Below, piece by piece: positions 37,343-46,159 of a stretch of 64,000 bases of DNA (positions are counted from its first letter, which is position 1; every line of letters starts with the position of its first letter). This stretch comes from JBGSIC01 sp041751875. Its GTDB lineage: Bacteria; Bdellovibrionota; FAC87; UBA2466; JACKAF01. The notes beneath the pieces are model-generated. The model was not told where the DNA came from, searched no databases, and saw only the letters and a program-made list of their open reading frames with translations. A program made the translations under genes and the position numbers. The stretch is taken from NCBI GenBank assembly GCA_041751875.1, contig JBGSIC010000016.1, positions 1 to 64,000 of the forward strand, given 5' to 3'.

Positions 37343-39631
37343 TTGTTAAGCCGCGAAGTTCAAAATCAGTTGTCGGAAGCCGCGAATTACGCTCGTTCCC
37401 GGAAGCATGAGTTTGTGACGTTGGAGCACATCGTGCTCGCGCTTTTTGACACCGCAGAAGTGGCTCAGATACTAGAGTCCTGCGGTGTGAAGATGCGCCC
37501 TCTACGTACCGCTCTCATTGAATACCTGGAAAAGTATTGCCCTACCGTCAGCGATGATCGTGAAAAAAGCGATAGCTGGCAACCCCAGCTAACGGTGGCC
37601 TGTCATCGGTTGATTCAACGAAGTATCGCACAGGTGCAAAGTGCAGAACGTTTTCAGGTGAACTGCGCCAACTTGTTGATCGCCCTGTTCGATGAAAAAG
37701 AGAGCCGAGCGCTTTATTTATTGCAAGAGCAAGGGGTCTCCCGATTCGACGTAATCAATGCCTATTCCCATGGTGCTCATAATTCCTCGGGTGGTGCAGG
37801 AGCGGAAGCCGAAGGCGAAAGCGGCCCGCGGGGTGGACAAAGCGCATTGGAATCTTACACAATCGATCTCAATAAGCGCGCCAAAGCGGGGAAAGTAGAT
37901 CCTCTCATCGGACGTGACGATATCATCGACCGGGCTATTCAAATTTTAGCAAGACGCCGAAAAAACAATCCCATTCTCGTGGGGGATCCGGGCGTCGGAA
38001 AAACGGCAATCGCTGATGGGCTCGCTTTGCGTATCACGGAAGGCAAAGTTCCTTCGGCGCTAAAGGACGCAGAAATTTTCGCACTCGACATGGGCGCAAT
38101 CCTTGCCGGCAGCCGCTATCGTGGCGACTTTGAGCAACGCCTAAAGAGTGTTGTTACGGAGATAGAGAAACGTCCTCACGGTATTTTGTTTATCGATGAA
38201 ATGCACACTCTGGTCGGCGCGGGAGCAACGAGTGGCGGATCGATGGACGCTTCAAATCTTTTAAAACCCAGCTTAGTTAATCGCACGATGAGCTGCATCG
38301 GTTCGACGACTCACAAAGAATACCGCGCCTATTTAGAAAAGGATCCCGCTCTGATCCGTCGTTTTCAAAAGATCGAAGTAAAGGAACCTTCCTTGGACGA
38401 GACGTTTGAGATTCTCAAAGGGCTCAAAGGTCACTACGAATCATTTCACAATGTGTTTTATTCCGCCGAAAGCTTGAAGGCTGCGGTGGACCTTTCCGCT
38501 CGCCACCTTCCCAGCCGCAAATTGCCGGATAAGGCGATTGACATCATTGACGAGGCGGGAGCGAAGATTCGCCTTAAATCGAAAGATGAAGATCGTAAGA
38601 CAGTGCATCCCCATGATGTAGAAATGGTCATCGCGCACATGGCGCAGATCCCGGCTCGCTCCATCTCATCAGATGATAAAAAACAGCTCCAGAACTTGGA
38701 AACGGAGCTTAAGAAACACATTTACGGACAGGATGCCGCCGTTTCCTCGGTGGTCACCGCCATCAAGATGGCGCGCAGCGGGCTGGGCAATCCCAATAAA
38801 CCCATTGGCTCATTCCTATTCGCCGGGCCCACGGGTGTTGGCAAAACTGAAGTCTGTCGGCAGCTTGCCGACGCGCTCGGCAATGTGCTTTTGCGCTTTG
38901 ATATGAGCGAGTATATGGAGAAGCATTCCGTTGCCCGCCTAGTAGGCGCCCCTCCGGGTTACGTTGGGTACAATGAGGGAGGCTTACTCACCGAAGCAGT
39001 CACCAAGTCCCCCTACGCCGTGCTCTTGCTCGATGAAATTGAAAAAGCGCATCCGGATATCAGCAATTTACTCTTGCAAGTGATGGACAGCGGTCAGCTC
39101 ACCGATCCTAATGGGCGCGTGGCGGATTTTCGCAATGTCATTATCGTCATGACTTCAAACGCTGGCGCGCGGGAGATGGAAAACTCTATTGGAATCGGAC
39201 GCACGGGTACGGGAAGAAAATCTATTCAGGCACTTAAGAAATTATTCGCGCCCGAATTTATTAACCGTTTGGACGCGATTATCACCTTTGCCGAGCTGGA
39301 CAAGCCGACCATCTTGCGGGTCATCGACAAGTTCATCCGCGAACTCGATAAGCAACTGTCGGAAAAAGAAGTGGTCCTAAACGTTTCGCAACCCGTGAAG
39401 GAATGGATCTTCGCTAAGGGCTACGATCCCAAGTATGGTGCGCGCCCCCTAGCGCGGGTGATCAACGAGCAACTCAAGAAACCTCTGGTGGATGAACTTC
39501 TCTTCGGACGGCTCTCAAAAGGGGGCGAAGTGGTGGTTTCCGTTGAGGACGGAGAGCTCAAGTTTGCCTTTCGTCCCCCCAGCACGGTAAAAAAGTTACC
39601 AAAGAATATTCCCGAGTTTGAGCCAGCCTAG
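37343..39631 (+). CDS. clpA: ATP-dependent Clp protease ATP-binding subunit ClpA
   Basis: The 762-residue AAA+ unfoldase has an N-domain (1-145) and two ATPase rings. D1 has Walker A GDPGVGKTA near residue 214 and Walker B ILFIDEMHTLVG. D2 has GPTGVGKTE near 494 and VLLLDEIEKAHP. The length and the absence of the long ClpB middle domain identify ClpA. The protein unfolds substrates into ClpP, which is encoded elsewhere. The start is TTG at 37343, two bases after the clpS stop, so translation is probably coupled. The usual IGF/IGL loop for ClpP docking is not evident with certainty; SIGIGRTGTGR lies near 615-625. Confidence 0.97.
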   Translation: MLSREVQNQLSEAANYARSRKHEFVTLEHIVLALFDTAEVAQILESCGVKMRPLRTALIEYLEKYCPTVSDDREKSDSWQPQLTVACHRLIQRSIAQVQSAERFQVNCANLLIALFDEKESRALYLLQEQGVSRFDVINAYSHGAHNSSGGAGAEAEGESGPRGGQSALESYTIDLNKRAKAGKVDPLIGRDDIIDRAIQILARRRKNNPILVGDPGVGKTAIADGLALRITEGKVPSALKDAEIFALDMGAILAGSRYRGDFEQRLKSVVTEIEKRPHGILFIDEMHTLVGAGATSGGSMDASNLLKPSLVNRTMSCIGSTTHKEYRAYLEKDPALIRRFQKIEVKEPSLDETFEILKGLKGHYESFHNVFYSAESLKAAVDLSARHLPSRKLPDKAIDIIDEAGAKIRLKSKDEDRKTVHPHDVEMVIAHMAQIPARSISSDDKKQLQNLETELKKHIYGQDAAVSSVVTAIKMARSGLGNPNKPIGSFLFAGPTGVGKTEVCRQLADALGNVLLRFDMSEYMEKHSVARLVGAPPGYVGYNEGGLLTEAVTKSPYAVLLLDEIEKAHPDISNLLLQVMDSGQLTDPNGRVADFRNVIIVMTSNAGAREMENSIGIGRTGTGRKSIQALKKLFAPEFINRLDAIITFAELDKPTILRVIDKFIRELDKQLSEKEVVLNVSQPVKEWIFAKGYDPKYGARPLARVINEQLKKPLVDELLFGRLSKGGEVVVSVEDGELKFAFRPPSTVKKLPKNIPEFEPA

Positions 39632-39646
39632 TTTTTAGGGTGTTCT

Positions 39647-40036
39647 GTGAAAAAGCCTGTAGATGAAAAAACCTTGCGCGAGAAGTTGACCCCTGAAGAG
39701 TACGCGGTATGCCGCGAAGGTGCGACCGAGCGACCTTTCTCAGGCAAGTATTATCACTGCGACGACGAAGGCACCTACCGGTGCGTAGCGTGCGACAACG
39801 CTCTCTTTAAATCAGATAACAAGTATGATTCTGGTTCGGGGTGGCCGAGCTTTGACAGGGCCATCGCTGCGGATTCCGTGGAACTGCGATCCGATGAAAC
39901 ACACGGCATGCGCCGTACAGAAGTTCTTTGCAAAAACTGCGGGTCACACCTTGGTCACGTTTTCGACGATGGACCCAAAACAACCGGCAAACGCTTCTGC
40001 ATCAACTCCCTTTCTCTTAAACTCGACAAAAAGTAG
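39647..40036 (+). CDS. msrB: Peptide-methionine (R)-S-oxide reductase
   Basis: The 129-residue enzyme repairs methionine-R-sulfoxide in proteins. Zinc is held by CVACDNALF and CKNCGSHLGHVF. GSGWPSFDRA is the family signature, and the catalytic nucleophile is the Cys of RFCINSLSL. It is a single-domain MsrB without MsrA. The start is probably GTG at 39647, fifteen bases after clpA, so it may be read with that operon. There is no signal peptide, which suggests a cytoplasmic form. The gene ends 40 bases before the stop of a convergent lipoprotein gene. Confidence 0.96.
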   Translation: MKKPVDEKTLREKLTPEEYAVCREGATERPFSGKYYHCDDEGTYRCVACDNALFKSDNKYDSGSGWPSFDRAIAADSVELRSDETHGMRRTEVLCKNCGSHLGHVFDDGPKTTGKRFCINSLSLKLDKK

Positions 40037-40076
40037 CCCAGGGCGGGTCTTCATTTGGCGTTCGTCGCGAGACGCC

Positions 40077-40571
40077 CTATGGGTTTACAGGCCCACCCAA
40101 ACCTTTGCCGTTGATCACGGGGTGCGTGGTCACGCGAATGATCACCCCGTCGAAATAACGAATGCGCAACGGACTCTCATAGTCTGCCGCAAACGCGGGA
40201 GTAAAACTTACGTCTAGCAAGCAACTCTCATCAGGCTCTAGTGTCTCCCCGCAATCGCCCTGTTCACCCGGATACACTCCGCCCGTGTAACTAAAAGCGC
40301 TAACAAAAAAATCACCGGTCATGTCCGTCACTTCAATCCCACCAGTATTGGACACTACGAAAATATGTTTTGCCGTTTCTCCTACGTTTGTAAAAGGGAA
40401 ATGGAAACTCAAACCTTCAGAAACGCTGAGGCGTCCGACGTCGCCCGTGTTGAGTTCAATTTCGGGATCACCGCAACGGGTGAGAACAAACACAAAAAAG
40501 GGGCAAATAATGAAAAGGCGGATAAGAGCCAGGAAGAACCGCTGCTTGATTAAGTTGTTTTTTCCGAACAT
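40077..40571 (-). CDS. Lipoprotein with an ASPM-SPD-2-Hydin (choice-of-anchor D) domain
   Basis: The 164-residue protein has a signal with lipobox-like VLTRC, so Cys33 would be acylated. One Ig-like domain follows with FTNVGETAKHIFVVSNTGG and CGETLEPDESCLLDVSFTPAFAADY, the typical tail of choice-of-anchor D domains. These domains occur as adhesive or structural units in secreted proteins. As a single small domain on an anchor, its role is unknown. The gene is convergent with msrB and is followed on its 5' side by the repeat element. Confidence 0.7.
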   Translation of the reverse strand: MFGKNNLIKQRFFLALIRLFIICPFFVFVLTRCGDPEIELNTGDVGRLSVSEGLSFHFPFTNVGETAKHIFVVSNTGGIEVTDMTGDFFVSAFSYTGGVYPGEQGDCGETLEPDESCLLDVSFTPAFAADYESPLRIRYFDGVIIRVTTHPVINGKGLGGPVNP

Positions 40572-40677
40572 GACACACTCCTCCTTGAGAATGCCTACCC
40601 CTTTAGCTTACCCCGTGCCCCATGCTGCAATTTGGGTGAATTTATGGAGAGAGCGCCACAATCGAGCTCTTTTTTTG

Positions 40678-40787
40678 AAAAGGTGCCCATCTACTTCCCG
40701 GCCGTAAAGGTAGCGGGTGACACAATATCGTGCGCTACTTTCCCGGCCGGGAAGTAGGTGGGTCCTGCAAGGGGGAGGGCACTTTTT
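40678..40787. repeat. Nested palindrome with GGTGCC-type termini
   Basis: AAAAGGTGCCC at 40678 and GGGCACTTTTT ending at 40787 mark the outer ends. Inside, 40687-40704 pairs with 40744-40761 over 18 bases with one G-T wobble, core CTTCCCGGCCG. AAAGGTAGCG pairs with CGCTACTTT in the inner stem with one bulged base. The loop is 17 bases. The element lies in the 274-base gap before the DoxX gene. Its termini place it with the repeat copies at 35122, 46684 and 51640, but the interior is different. Confidence 0.7.
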
Positions 40788-40845
40788 GATCGACAGGCTT
40801 AGGCGCTTGAGTGAAAATTGGCCCTACTTTTCAGGGGGATACAAA

Positions 40846-41229
40846 ATGAGAACCGATCTAGGACTTTTGATTTTGCGTTTGGGAGTGGGCACCTTCATGC
40901 TTTTTGGGCATGGCTTAGGTAAGTGGCAAAACTTTGGAACCCTATCCGCGCAATTTCCCAGCATCCTGGGAATGGGGCCCAAGCTCGCTCTGAGCATGGC
41001 GATTTTTGCAGAAGCGATCTGTTCCGTGTTCCTCATTCTAGGTCTAAAAACACGTTTAGCCACTATTCCCCTCTTTATCACGATGGCGGTGGCTGGCCTT
41101 CTCATCCATACCCAAGACCCGTGGAGTAGTAAGGAGATGGCTTTCCTCTATGCACTCATCTATGCGAGTCTGTTCTTCTTGGGCGGCGGACGATTCTCCC
41201 TAGACCAAGTCTGGAAAGGCCGCTCCTAG
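40846..41229 (+). CDS. DoxX-family membrane protein
   Basis: The protein is 127 residues from ATG 40846. It has four hydrophobic segments with the DoxX pattern: LLILRLGVGTFMLFGHGLGKW, FAEAICSVFLILGLKTRLA, PLFITMAVAGLLIHT and FLYALIYASLFFLGGGRFSLD. The family is linked to thiosulfate:quinone oxidoreductase in archaea and to redox or sulfur stress in bacteria, but most members are uncharacterised. The frame stays open upstream to 40717 through the repeat element; a purine-rich AGGGGGAT eight bases ahead supports the ATG. Confidence 0.82.
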   Translation: MRTDLGLLILRLGVGTFMLFGHGLGKWQNFGTLSAQFPSILGMGPKLALSMAIFAEAICSVFLILGLKTRLATIPLFITMAVAGLLIHTQDPWSSKEMAFLYALIYASLFFLGGGRFSLDQVWKGRS

Positions 41230-41338
41230 GCTAAATTCCGATTCGACAGGCGTCGCTTGCCCAACTGCTCGGGATCTTATAGTCTACCGACGCAGAAATG
41301 AGAGCGATTACGATAATTAGTTCTATGCGGACAATCTC

Positions 41339-43024
41339 TTGAGTCAGACTCCTGCCGACATAGAAGCGGCGTCCTGGGAGTCGCTAGGGCTAGCTGGCCC
41401 TACCCTCGATTTGGTAAAAGGCGCTGGCTACACCAAGCCGACCCCTATTCAGGTCAAAGCCATTCCTATTGTGCTTAAGGGCGGGGATGTGATTGCCTCG
41501 GCGCGAACCGGATCGGGTAAGACCGCCAGCTTCTGCTTGCCGTTGATTGAGAAACTTCGTGGCCGGCGCGGAACCTATGGACTCATACTCTGTCCCACCC
41601 GAGAAATTGCCCTGCAAACGCAGGCAACAATTGAGCAGTTTGGAAAACCTCAGGAAATTAATTCAATTTGTTTGATCGGCGGAGTGAATTTGCAGTTGGA
41701 CCTAGCTGCCTTCAAACTACCCCACCATATTATCGTGGGCACTCCCGGACGCATTTGCGACCATCTCGATCGAGGCAATCTTTGGCTGGAATACATCGAA
41801 ATGCTTGTTCTCGATGAAGCCGATCGTATGCTCGACATGGGATTCGCCAAAGAACTCAATCGCATCGTCGATGAGATTCCTCGCAAACGCCAGACCCTTT
41901 TGTTCTCGGCAACAATGCCACCGACGATCGAACGCTTGGCGCAAAAGATTTTGAATAAACCGAGCCGTATTACCATAGACAAGCCCCTCTCGGCGGCAAA
42001 TAGCGTGGAACAGCGGCTTATCTGGGTGAATGAGGAAAATAAAATGCGCGAAATGCTGCGCATTTTTGAACGAGAAAAAGGCACCTTTATCGTTTTCACG
42101 CGCACCAAGGACGGTACCTTCCGCTTGTGGCGCAAGGCTCTCGACTTTGGCATTGCGGATGCCACTTATATTTCCTCGAATAAACGCCAGCAGGATCGCG
42201 AAAAGGCTCTGGCAGAGTTTAAAGAAGGCAAACACCGCGTGCTCTTTGCTACCGATGTGGCCGGACGCGGAATCCACGTCGAAAACGTGGGCCACGTCAT
42301 CAATTACGACGTTCCTGAAGAAGCAGAAGATTACATCCACCGCATTGGACGCACGGGTCGCAAAGACGCGACGGGAATCGCTATTACCTTTGCCACCTCC
42401 CGCGATCGTACCTCCATCCGTCAGATTGAATCCTTACTGGGGCATCCGATTCCCTCGGTTGAGGCAGCAGGATATTCCTCTCAGAGAACTTCCTCCTCCC
42501 GCGGAGGCCGCTCAGGGGGCCCAATGCGAGGGCAGCCCAGAGGAAGAAGCAGCGCAGGACGATCTTCCGGAGGCGGTGGATACGGCCGTTCTTCTGGAGG
42601 AAGCGGACGTTCCTCGGGTGACAGAGACTATGGGCGGTCCTCCGGTCGCAGCGCCTTTGGGCGCTCGCACGATGCGGGCCAGCGAAGCGAATCTTCAAGC
42701 CGGGATCATGGTGGCGATCGCGATCGAGACCGAGATGAAAATCGCGGGCGCAGTTCCCGTCCCTCCTCTTCTCGCAGCCCCGTGCGTAGTAGCTCTCCTC
42801 GTTCCGCAAGTCCGCGGTCCAGCTCCAGTCGGGACAGCAGCCGCACAAGTAGTTCAAGCCGAGCGGGAGCCACTCGTCCGAGCTCCAGTCGATCCGGTTC
42901 TAGCCGCTCCTCTTCTAGCTCCGCAAGTCGGGATTCCGGGCGATCAAGGCCCGCAAGCCGTGATTCACGCACCACAACGGCCTCGCGTCCGCGACGCCCC
43001 GGCGGAAACAACCGTTCACGGTAG
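41339..43024 (+). CDS. DEAD-box RNA helicase with a long Arg/Ser/Gly-rich tail
   Basis: The 561-residue protein has a complete DEAD-box core: PTPIQ, ARTGSGKTASF, PTREIA, VGTPGR, VLDEADRMLDMGF, SATMPP, FVFTRTK, ATDVAGRGI and HRIGRTGR, spanning residues 1-370. From about 380 onward the protein is almost entirely Arg, Ser and Gly, first RGG/GRSSG blocks, then RSSS blocks. Such tails bind RNA and can drive condensation. Core helicases of this type act in rRNA maturation or cold adaptation. The start is TTG at 41339. A five-codon frame (ATG at 41325) ends in a TGA that overlaps this TTG, which could couple initiation. No -35/-10 pair is clear. Confidence 0.92.
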   Translation: MSQTPADIEAASWESLGLAGPTLDLVKGAGYTKPTPIQVKAIPIVLKGGDVIASARTGSGKTASFCLPLIEKLRGRRGTYGLILCPTREIALQTQATIEQFGKPQEINSICLIGGVNLQLDLAAFKLPHHIIVGTPGRICDHLDRGNLWLEYIEMLVLDEADRMLDMGFAKELNRIVDEIPRKRQTLLFSATMPPTIERLAQKILNKPSRITIDKPLSAANSVEQRLIWVNEENKMREMLRIFEREKGTFIVFTRTKDGTFRLWRKALDFGIADATYISSNKRQQDREKALAEFKEGKHRVLFATDVAGRGIHVENVGHVINYDVPEEAEDYIHRIGRTGRKDATGIAITFATSRDRTSIRQIESLLGHPIPSVEAAGYSSQRTSSSRGGRSGGPMRGQPRGRSSAGRSSGGGGYGRSSGGSGRSSGDRDYGRSSGRSAFGRSHDAGQRSESSSRDHGGDRDRDRDENRGRSSRPSSSRSPVRSSSPRSASPRSSSSRDSSRTSSSSRAGATRPSSSRSGSSRSSSSSASRDSGRSRPASRDSRTTTASRPRRPGGNNRSR

Positions 43025-43027
43025 TTG

Positions 43028-44257
43028 TTAAGAAACGGGTTCTTGTTTCGCGGTGGGCAGAGGTGCCATCACCGTTCCATTTTTCTGCAGGGGAAAAAGA
43101 TAGCCGAAATTAACCGGCCAGTTCCACACGAGCGCCACCGCAATGGCAGACGCCAAGCGTGCGACAAACACATTAAGCTCCAACCAACTCACGAAACCGT
43201 AAACTAAAAGAACATTCCAAATGACATTGGTCACAGCAATAACCCATTCTTGAGAGGTGGCACGACCACTATCCGACCAACGCTTTCGTTGAAGCCAGCG
43301 CATCCGAATCTTGTAACCCAGCACAGTTCCGACACTGACACCCACCACGGTAGCCAGCACATAGTTTAGATGCGCGAGTTCAATCATCGCCACAAAAACC
43401 AAAAAATCTACCAAGGTCGGAATAGCTGAAGCCACCATTGCCGTTTTTACTAGTTTCTGACGAGGCTCGGTCGGCTCCGTGACACCATTTTCAAATCGCG
43501 CCTTTTCAGAAAGCACACGATACAAACAATAAACTCGGTAGATAGCCGTGGCGTTGGAAAATACGGCGACAAATCCTACTGCCAAAAGAACTGTGTAGTG
43601 CAGTGGGTACGGCGTCTGCCCTTCGATCAAGGGTGTGATAATCGGCGCCAGAGCCGTTCCAAACACCAAAATCAAAAGACGCTCCGGACGGCGCATCGTT
43701 CCGCGCGGAATACTAATCTGCATCGCCTCAGCTTTCGCGGAGGAGTAACTCACCATCCAAGAACCGCACAAAGCCGCAGCCACCAGAGCAAGCGCCGTGG
43801 AATCAAAGCGGTAATAGAACATAAGGCCTACGAAGAAAAAAAACTCCGTGTAACGATCCAAAGTGGAATCCAGCACAGCTCCCGCAGAACTCATCATGCC
43901 CGCCATGCGCGCTACCATGCCATCGACAGCATCTAGTAAAAAAGCAACGGCGGAGAAGGTCGCCCCATAACCGAAATACCCTTTGGTCAAAGCGACCGTC
44001 CCAAATCCCGCAAAAAAAACCGAGGCCCACGAAATCGTATTAGGGTGAATCTGGCACCACACCAGTCCTCTCACCAGCGGACGCAGCAACCAGTACGCAA
44101 ATTCCAACATCCACATGCTGATGAGTTTGCTCCCACCCTTTTTCTTCAGTTCTTCTGTTTGTGGGATACCGTGAACGTAGCTTTGGTACGCAAAAAGTCC
44201 CAACAACGCCAAAAGCGATAAAAGGACGGTCGATAAAACGATAAGAGCTCTAACCAA
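43028..44257 (-). CDS. CDP-alcohol phosphatidyltransferase fused to a GtrA-like domain
   Basis: The 409-residue integral membrane protein has, after a first span, the full CDP-alcohol motif DAVDGMVAR with SAGAVLDSTLD. It therefore matches D-x2-DG-x2-AR-x8-G-x3-D-x3-D exactly and should be active. From about residue 270 a GtrA-like domain follows: VKTAMVASAIPTLVDFLVFV, VLATVVGVSVGTVLGYKIR and NWPVNFGYLF. GtrA proteins are four-span membrane proteins tied to translocation of lipid-linked sugars. The fusion suggests a phosphoinositol- or glycerol-type lipid made and flipped by one protein. The substrate alcohol is unknown. It is convergent with the helicase gene. Confidence 0.85.
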   Translation of the reverse strand: MVRALIVLSTVLLSLLALLGLFAYQSYVHGIPQTEELKKKGGSKLISMWMLEFAYWLLRPLVRGLVWCQIHPNTISWASVFFAGFGTVALTKGYFGYGATFSAVAFLLDAVDGMVARMAGMMSSAGAVLDSTLDRYTEFFFFVGLMFYYRFDSTALALVAAALCGSWMVSYSSAKAEAMQISIPRGTMRRPERLLILVFGTALAPIITPLIEGQTPYPLHYTVLLAVGFVAVFSNATAIYRVYCLYRVLSEKARFENGVTEPTEPRQKLVKTAMVASAIPTLVDFLVFVAMIELAHLNYVLATVVGVSVGTVLGYKIRMRWLQRKRWSDSGRATSQEWVIAVTNVIWNVLLVYGFVSWLELNVFVARLASAIAVALVWNWPVNFGYLFPLQKNGTVMAPLPTAKQEPVS

Positions 44258-44392
44258 AACGACTCCGAGAACTTCAGTTCAAAAGAATGAGCGGCCTACA
44301 ATGGCTTTTTTTTAAACTTTCCTCAAGTCTCATGAAGAAACAGGTCGATTGAGCCTGTAAGTATTTGTAATAAAAGGGATTCTAGGGGGGCT

Positions 44393-44665
44393 CTATTCGT
44401 CGCGCTGAATAAGGTGGTAGCCAAATTGGGTGCGCACCGGCTGAGAGACTTCGCCCACTTCCAGCGCGAACGCGGCGTCTTCAAATTCTTTTACCATCTG
44501 GCCTTTTCCGAAGGTGCCCAAATCGCCACCCTCTTTGCCTGAAGGGCACTGAGAAAACTGCTTAGCCAAGTCCCCAAACGCTTCGCCGGCACTAAGTTTC
44601 TTGCACAGATCGTCCGCTTCGTGGCGGCTGGGAACTAAAATATGACGGGCGCGAATTTCAGACAT
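44393..44665 (-). CDS. Parvulin-type peptidyl-prolyl isomerase
   Basis: The protein is 90 residues from ATG 44665, with AAGGAG six bases ahead. It is one PpiC/rotamase domain: IRARHILVPSRHEADDLCKKLSAGEAFGDLA is the first half. QCPSGKEGGDLGTFGKGQMVKEFEDAAF and VRTQFGYHLIQ complete the active site. It has no signal peptide, so it is a cytoplasmic stand-alone parvulin like E. coli PpiC. Its first codons overlap the end of the Dus gene by eight bases. A longer reading from 44695 would add ten residues. Confidence 0.93.
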   Translation of the reverse strand: MSEIRARHILVPSRHEADDLCKKLSAGEAFGDLAKQFSQCPSGKEGGDLGTFGKGQMVKEFEDAAFALEVGEVSQPVRTQFGYHLIQRDE

Positions 44666-45695
44666 TTCCAACTCCTTGGTGCGTTCGGCGTTCACTTTTA
44701 CCCCCTTTTCCTAACTCGACCCGCACGGCCTTAGCAAACACTTTTGACAGTTCGCTACCGGTTTTTTGGGTTTTTACCTCCTCAAAGAGCGGCCCCGCCG
44801 CGCTATAGTTCCTCGCAAGAAGGCGCAACCACTGTTTGGTTCGGCACACTCCGTGGTGATCATCTTTAAGTTCCTGACTGGCTTTAAAAAAGGAGAGCAC
44901 TAAGGGGTGAACTTCTTCCCAAGGCAAGGGGCGCGTGGCTTGGCGTATTTGGCGGGCGAGATCCGGCCGGGCAATCACGCCTCTTCCTAGCATCACGTCC
45001 TGACACCCTGATACCGCTCGGCATCTTTCATAATCTTCCACGCTCCACATTTCTCCGTTTGCAACCAGGGGAACGTGAATCCCTTCTCGGATGCGGGCGA
45101 GCCATTCCCAGCGCGCTGGCGGTCGATACCCGTCCATGCGAGTACGCGCATGAACAGTTAGCCAACTGGCCCCTCCGGCCTCAATCGCTTGAGCAATTTC
45201 GACTGAGTTGTCCGGCGTATCAAAACCCAAACGCATTTTCACGCTCACTGGAAGGTGGGCGGGAACGGCTGCGCGCACTTTCTCCACAATACCTCGTACT
45301 CGCTCAGGCGTTTTAAGAAGAACGGCCCCCCCTTCGTTTCGATTTACGGTTTTTGCGGGGCAACCGAAGTTAAGATCAATTCCAAGAGCTCCCAACTCGG
45401 CTGCGCGTGCTGCGTTCTCAGCCATGGGTTCACCGGAGCCTCCAAGCAACTGGACAAAGACCGGCACTCCGGCTGGCGTTCGCCCTCTGGTGCGCAACTC
45501 AGGACAAAACCGGAAAAATACCGACGGGGGGAGAAGTTGTGAAGTAACGCGGATGAATTCTGTGGCGCAGAGATCAAAGCCTCCCAGACGCGTCAGGAGG
45601 TCGCGCATCACACTGTCGACAACCCCTTCCATGGGGGCGAGTAAAATACGAGGCGCGTCTATCGCTTTTCGATAATACGAAAAGTTGACCGGCAC
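44658..45695 (-). CDS. tRNA-dihydrouridine synthase (DusC-like)
   Basis: The 345-residue flavoenzyme reduces uridine to dihydrouridine in tRNA. The TIM barrel starts ILLAPMEGVVDSVMRDLL, with ATEFIRV nearby. The catalytic cysteine lies in LNFGCPAKTVNRNEGGAVLL. VSVKMRLGFD, LTVHARTRMDGYRPPA and LVANGEMWSVEDY bind FMN and the tRNA. The MEGVVDS-type N-terminus matches the DusC branch (U16 specificity) better than DusA or DusB, which is an inference. The parvulin gene begins inside its 3' end. Confidence 0.9.
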   Translation of the reverse strand: MPVNFSYYRKAIDAPRILLAPMEGVVDSVMRDLLTRLGGFDLCATEFIRVTSQLLPPSVFFRFCPELRTRGRTPAGVPVFVQLLGGSGEPMAENAARAAELGALGIDLNFGCPAKTVNRNEGGAVLLKTPERVRGIVEKVRAAVPAHLPVSVKMRLGFDTPDNSVEIAQAIEAGGASWLTVHARTRMDGYRPPARWEWLARIREGIHVPLVANGEMWSVEDYERCRAVSGCQDVMLGRGVIARPDLARQIRQATRPLPWEEVHPLVLSFFKASQELKDDHHGVCRTKQWLRLLARNYSAAGPLFEEVKTQKTGSELSKVFAKAVRVELGKGGKSERRTHQGVGNV

Positions 45696-45710
45696 GCGTC
45701 CTCCTAAGAT

Positions 45711-46121
45711 TTAGTTTAGATCGCGAACCTTGCGCGAACCGAATTCAGTTTCGTGAACCATGACTTGTGGACGTCCTCCGGCCACACGATGCACCTTAAC
45801 TTGAGTTGCCCAGCTGACAAGTGACACCCAAAGAGCGGCAAAGAAAGCAGCCCCAAAGGAGGCTACATGTAAGCCCCCTACAAAGGCACTGGCCCAATAG
45901 AACATGAGTCCATTGATGATGAAAATAAAGAAGCCCAAAGTAAATACGGTAAGGGGGAGCGTGAGAATGAGTAGTATCGGGCGAAGCAAGAAGTTGAATA
46001 CGCCCAAAACCGCAGCGGCGAAAAGAGCTGAGCCAAACGAGTCAACTGTCACGCCGCTTACAATATAAGGAGTCGCCAAAATAGCGAGAGCCAGGACTAA
46101 CCAACGAAATAACATTCTCAT
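45711..46121 (-). CDS. Four-span membrane protein, phage holin IV (YvlD) family
   Basis: The 136-residue protein has four hydrophobic segments: FRWLVLALAILATPYIV, SALFAAAVLGVFNFLLRPILLILTLPLTVFTLG, FFIFIINGLMFYWASAFVGG and FGAAFFAALWVSLVSW. The NFLLRPILLILTLP stretch is the signature of the PF04020/YvlD family. Despite the phage-holin name the family is widespread in bacterial chromosomes and has no established role. It lies 15 bases from the Dus gene on the same strand. No phage genes are near. Confidence 0.82.
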   Translation of the reverse strand: MRMLFRWLVLALAILATPYIVSGVTVDSFGSALFAAAVLGVFNFLLRPILLILTLPLTVFTLGFFIFIINGLMFYWASAFVGGLHVASFGAAFFAALWVSLVSWATQVKVHRVAGGRPQVMVHETEFGSRKVRDLN

Positions 46122-46159
46122 GCGCCCACCTTAGTCAGAATGGCGCATTCTCTCAACTT

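Noticed and set aside
42030..43031. A 333-codon plus-strand frame over the helicase tail
   Set aside because: It overlaps the helicase gene in another frame and is open mainly because of Arg/Ser/Gly codon repetition. It has no recognisable domain.
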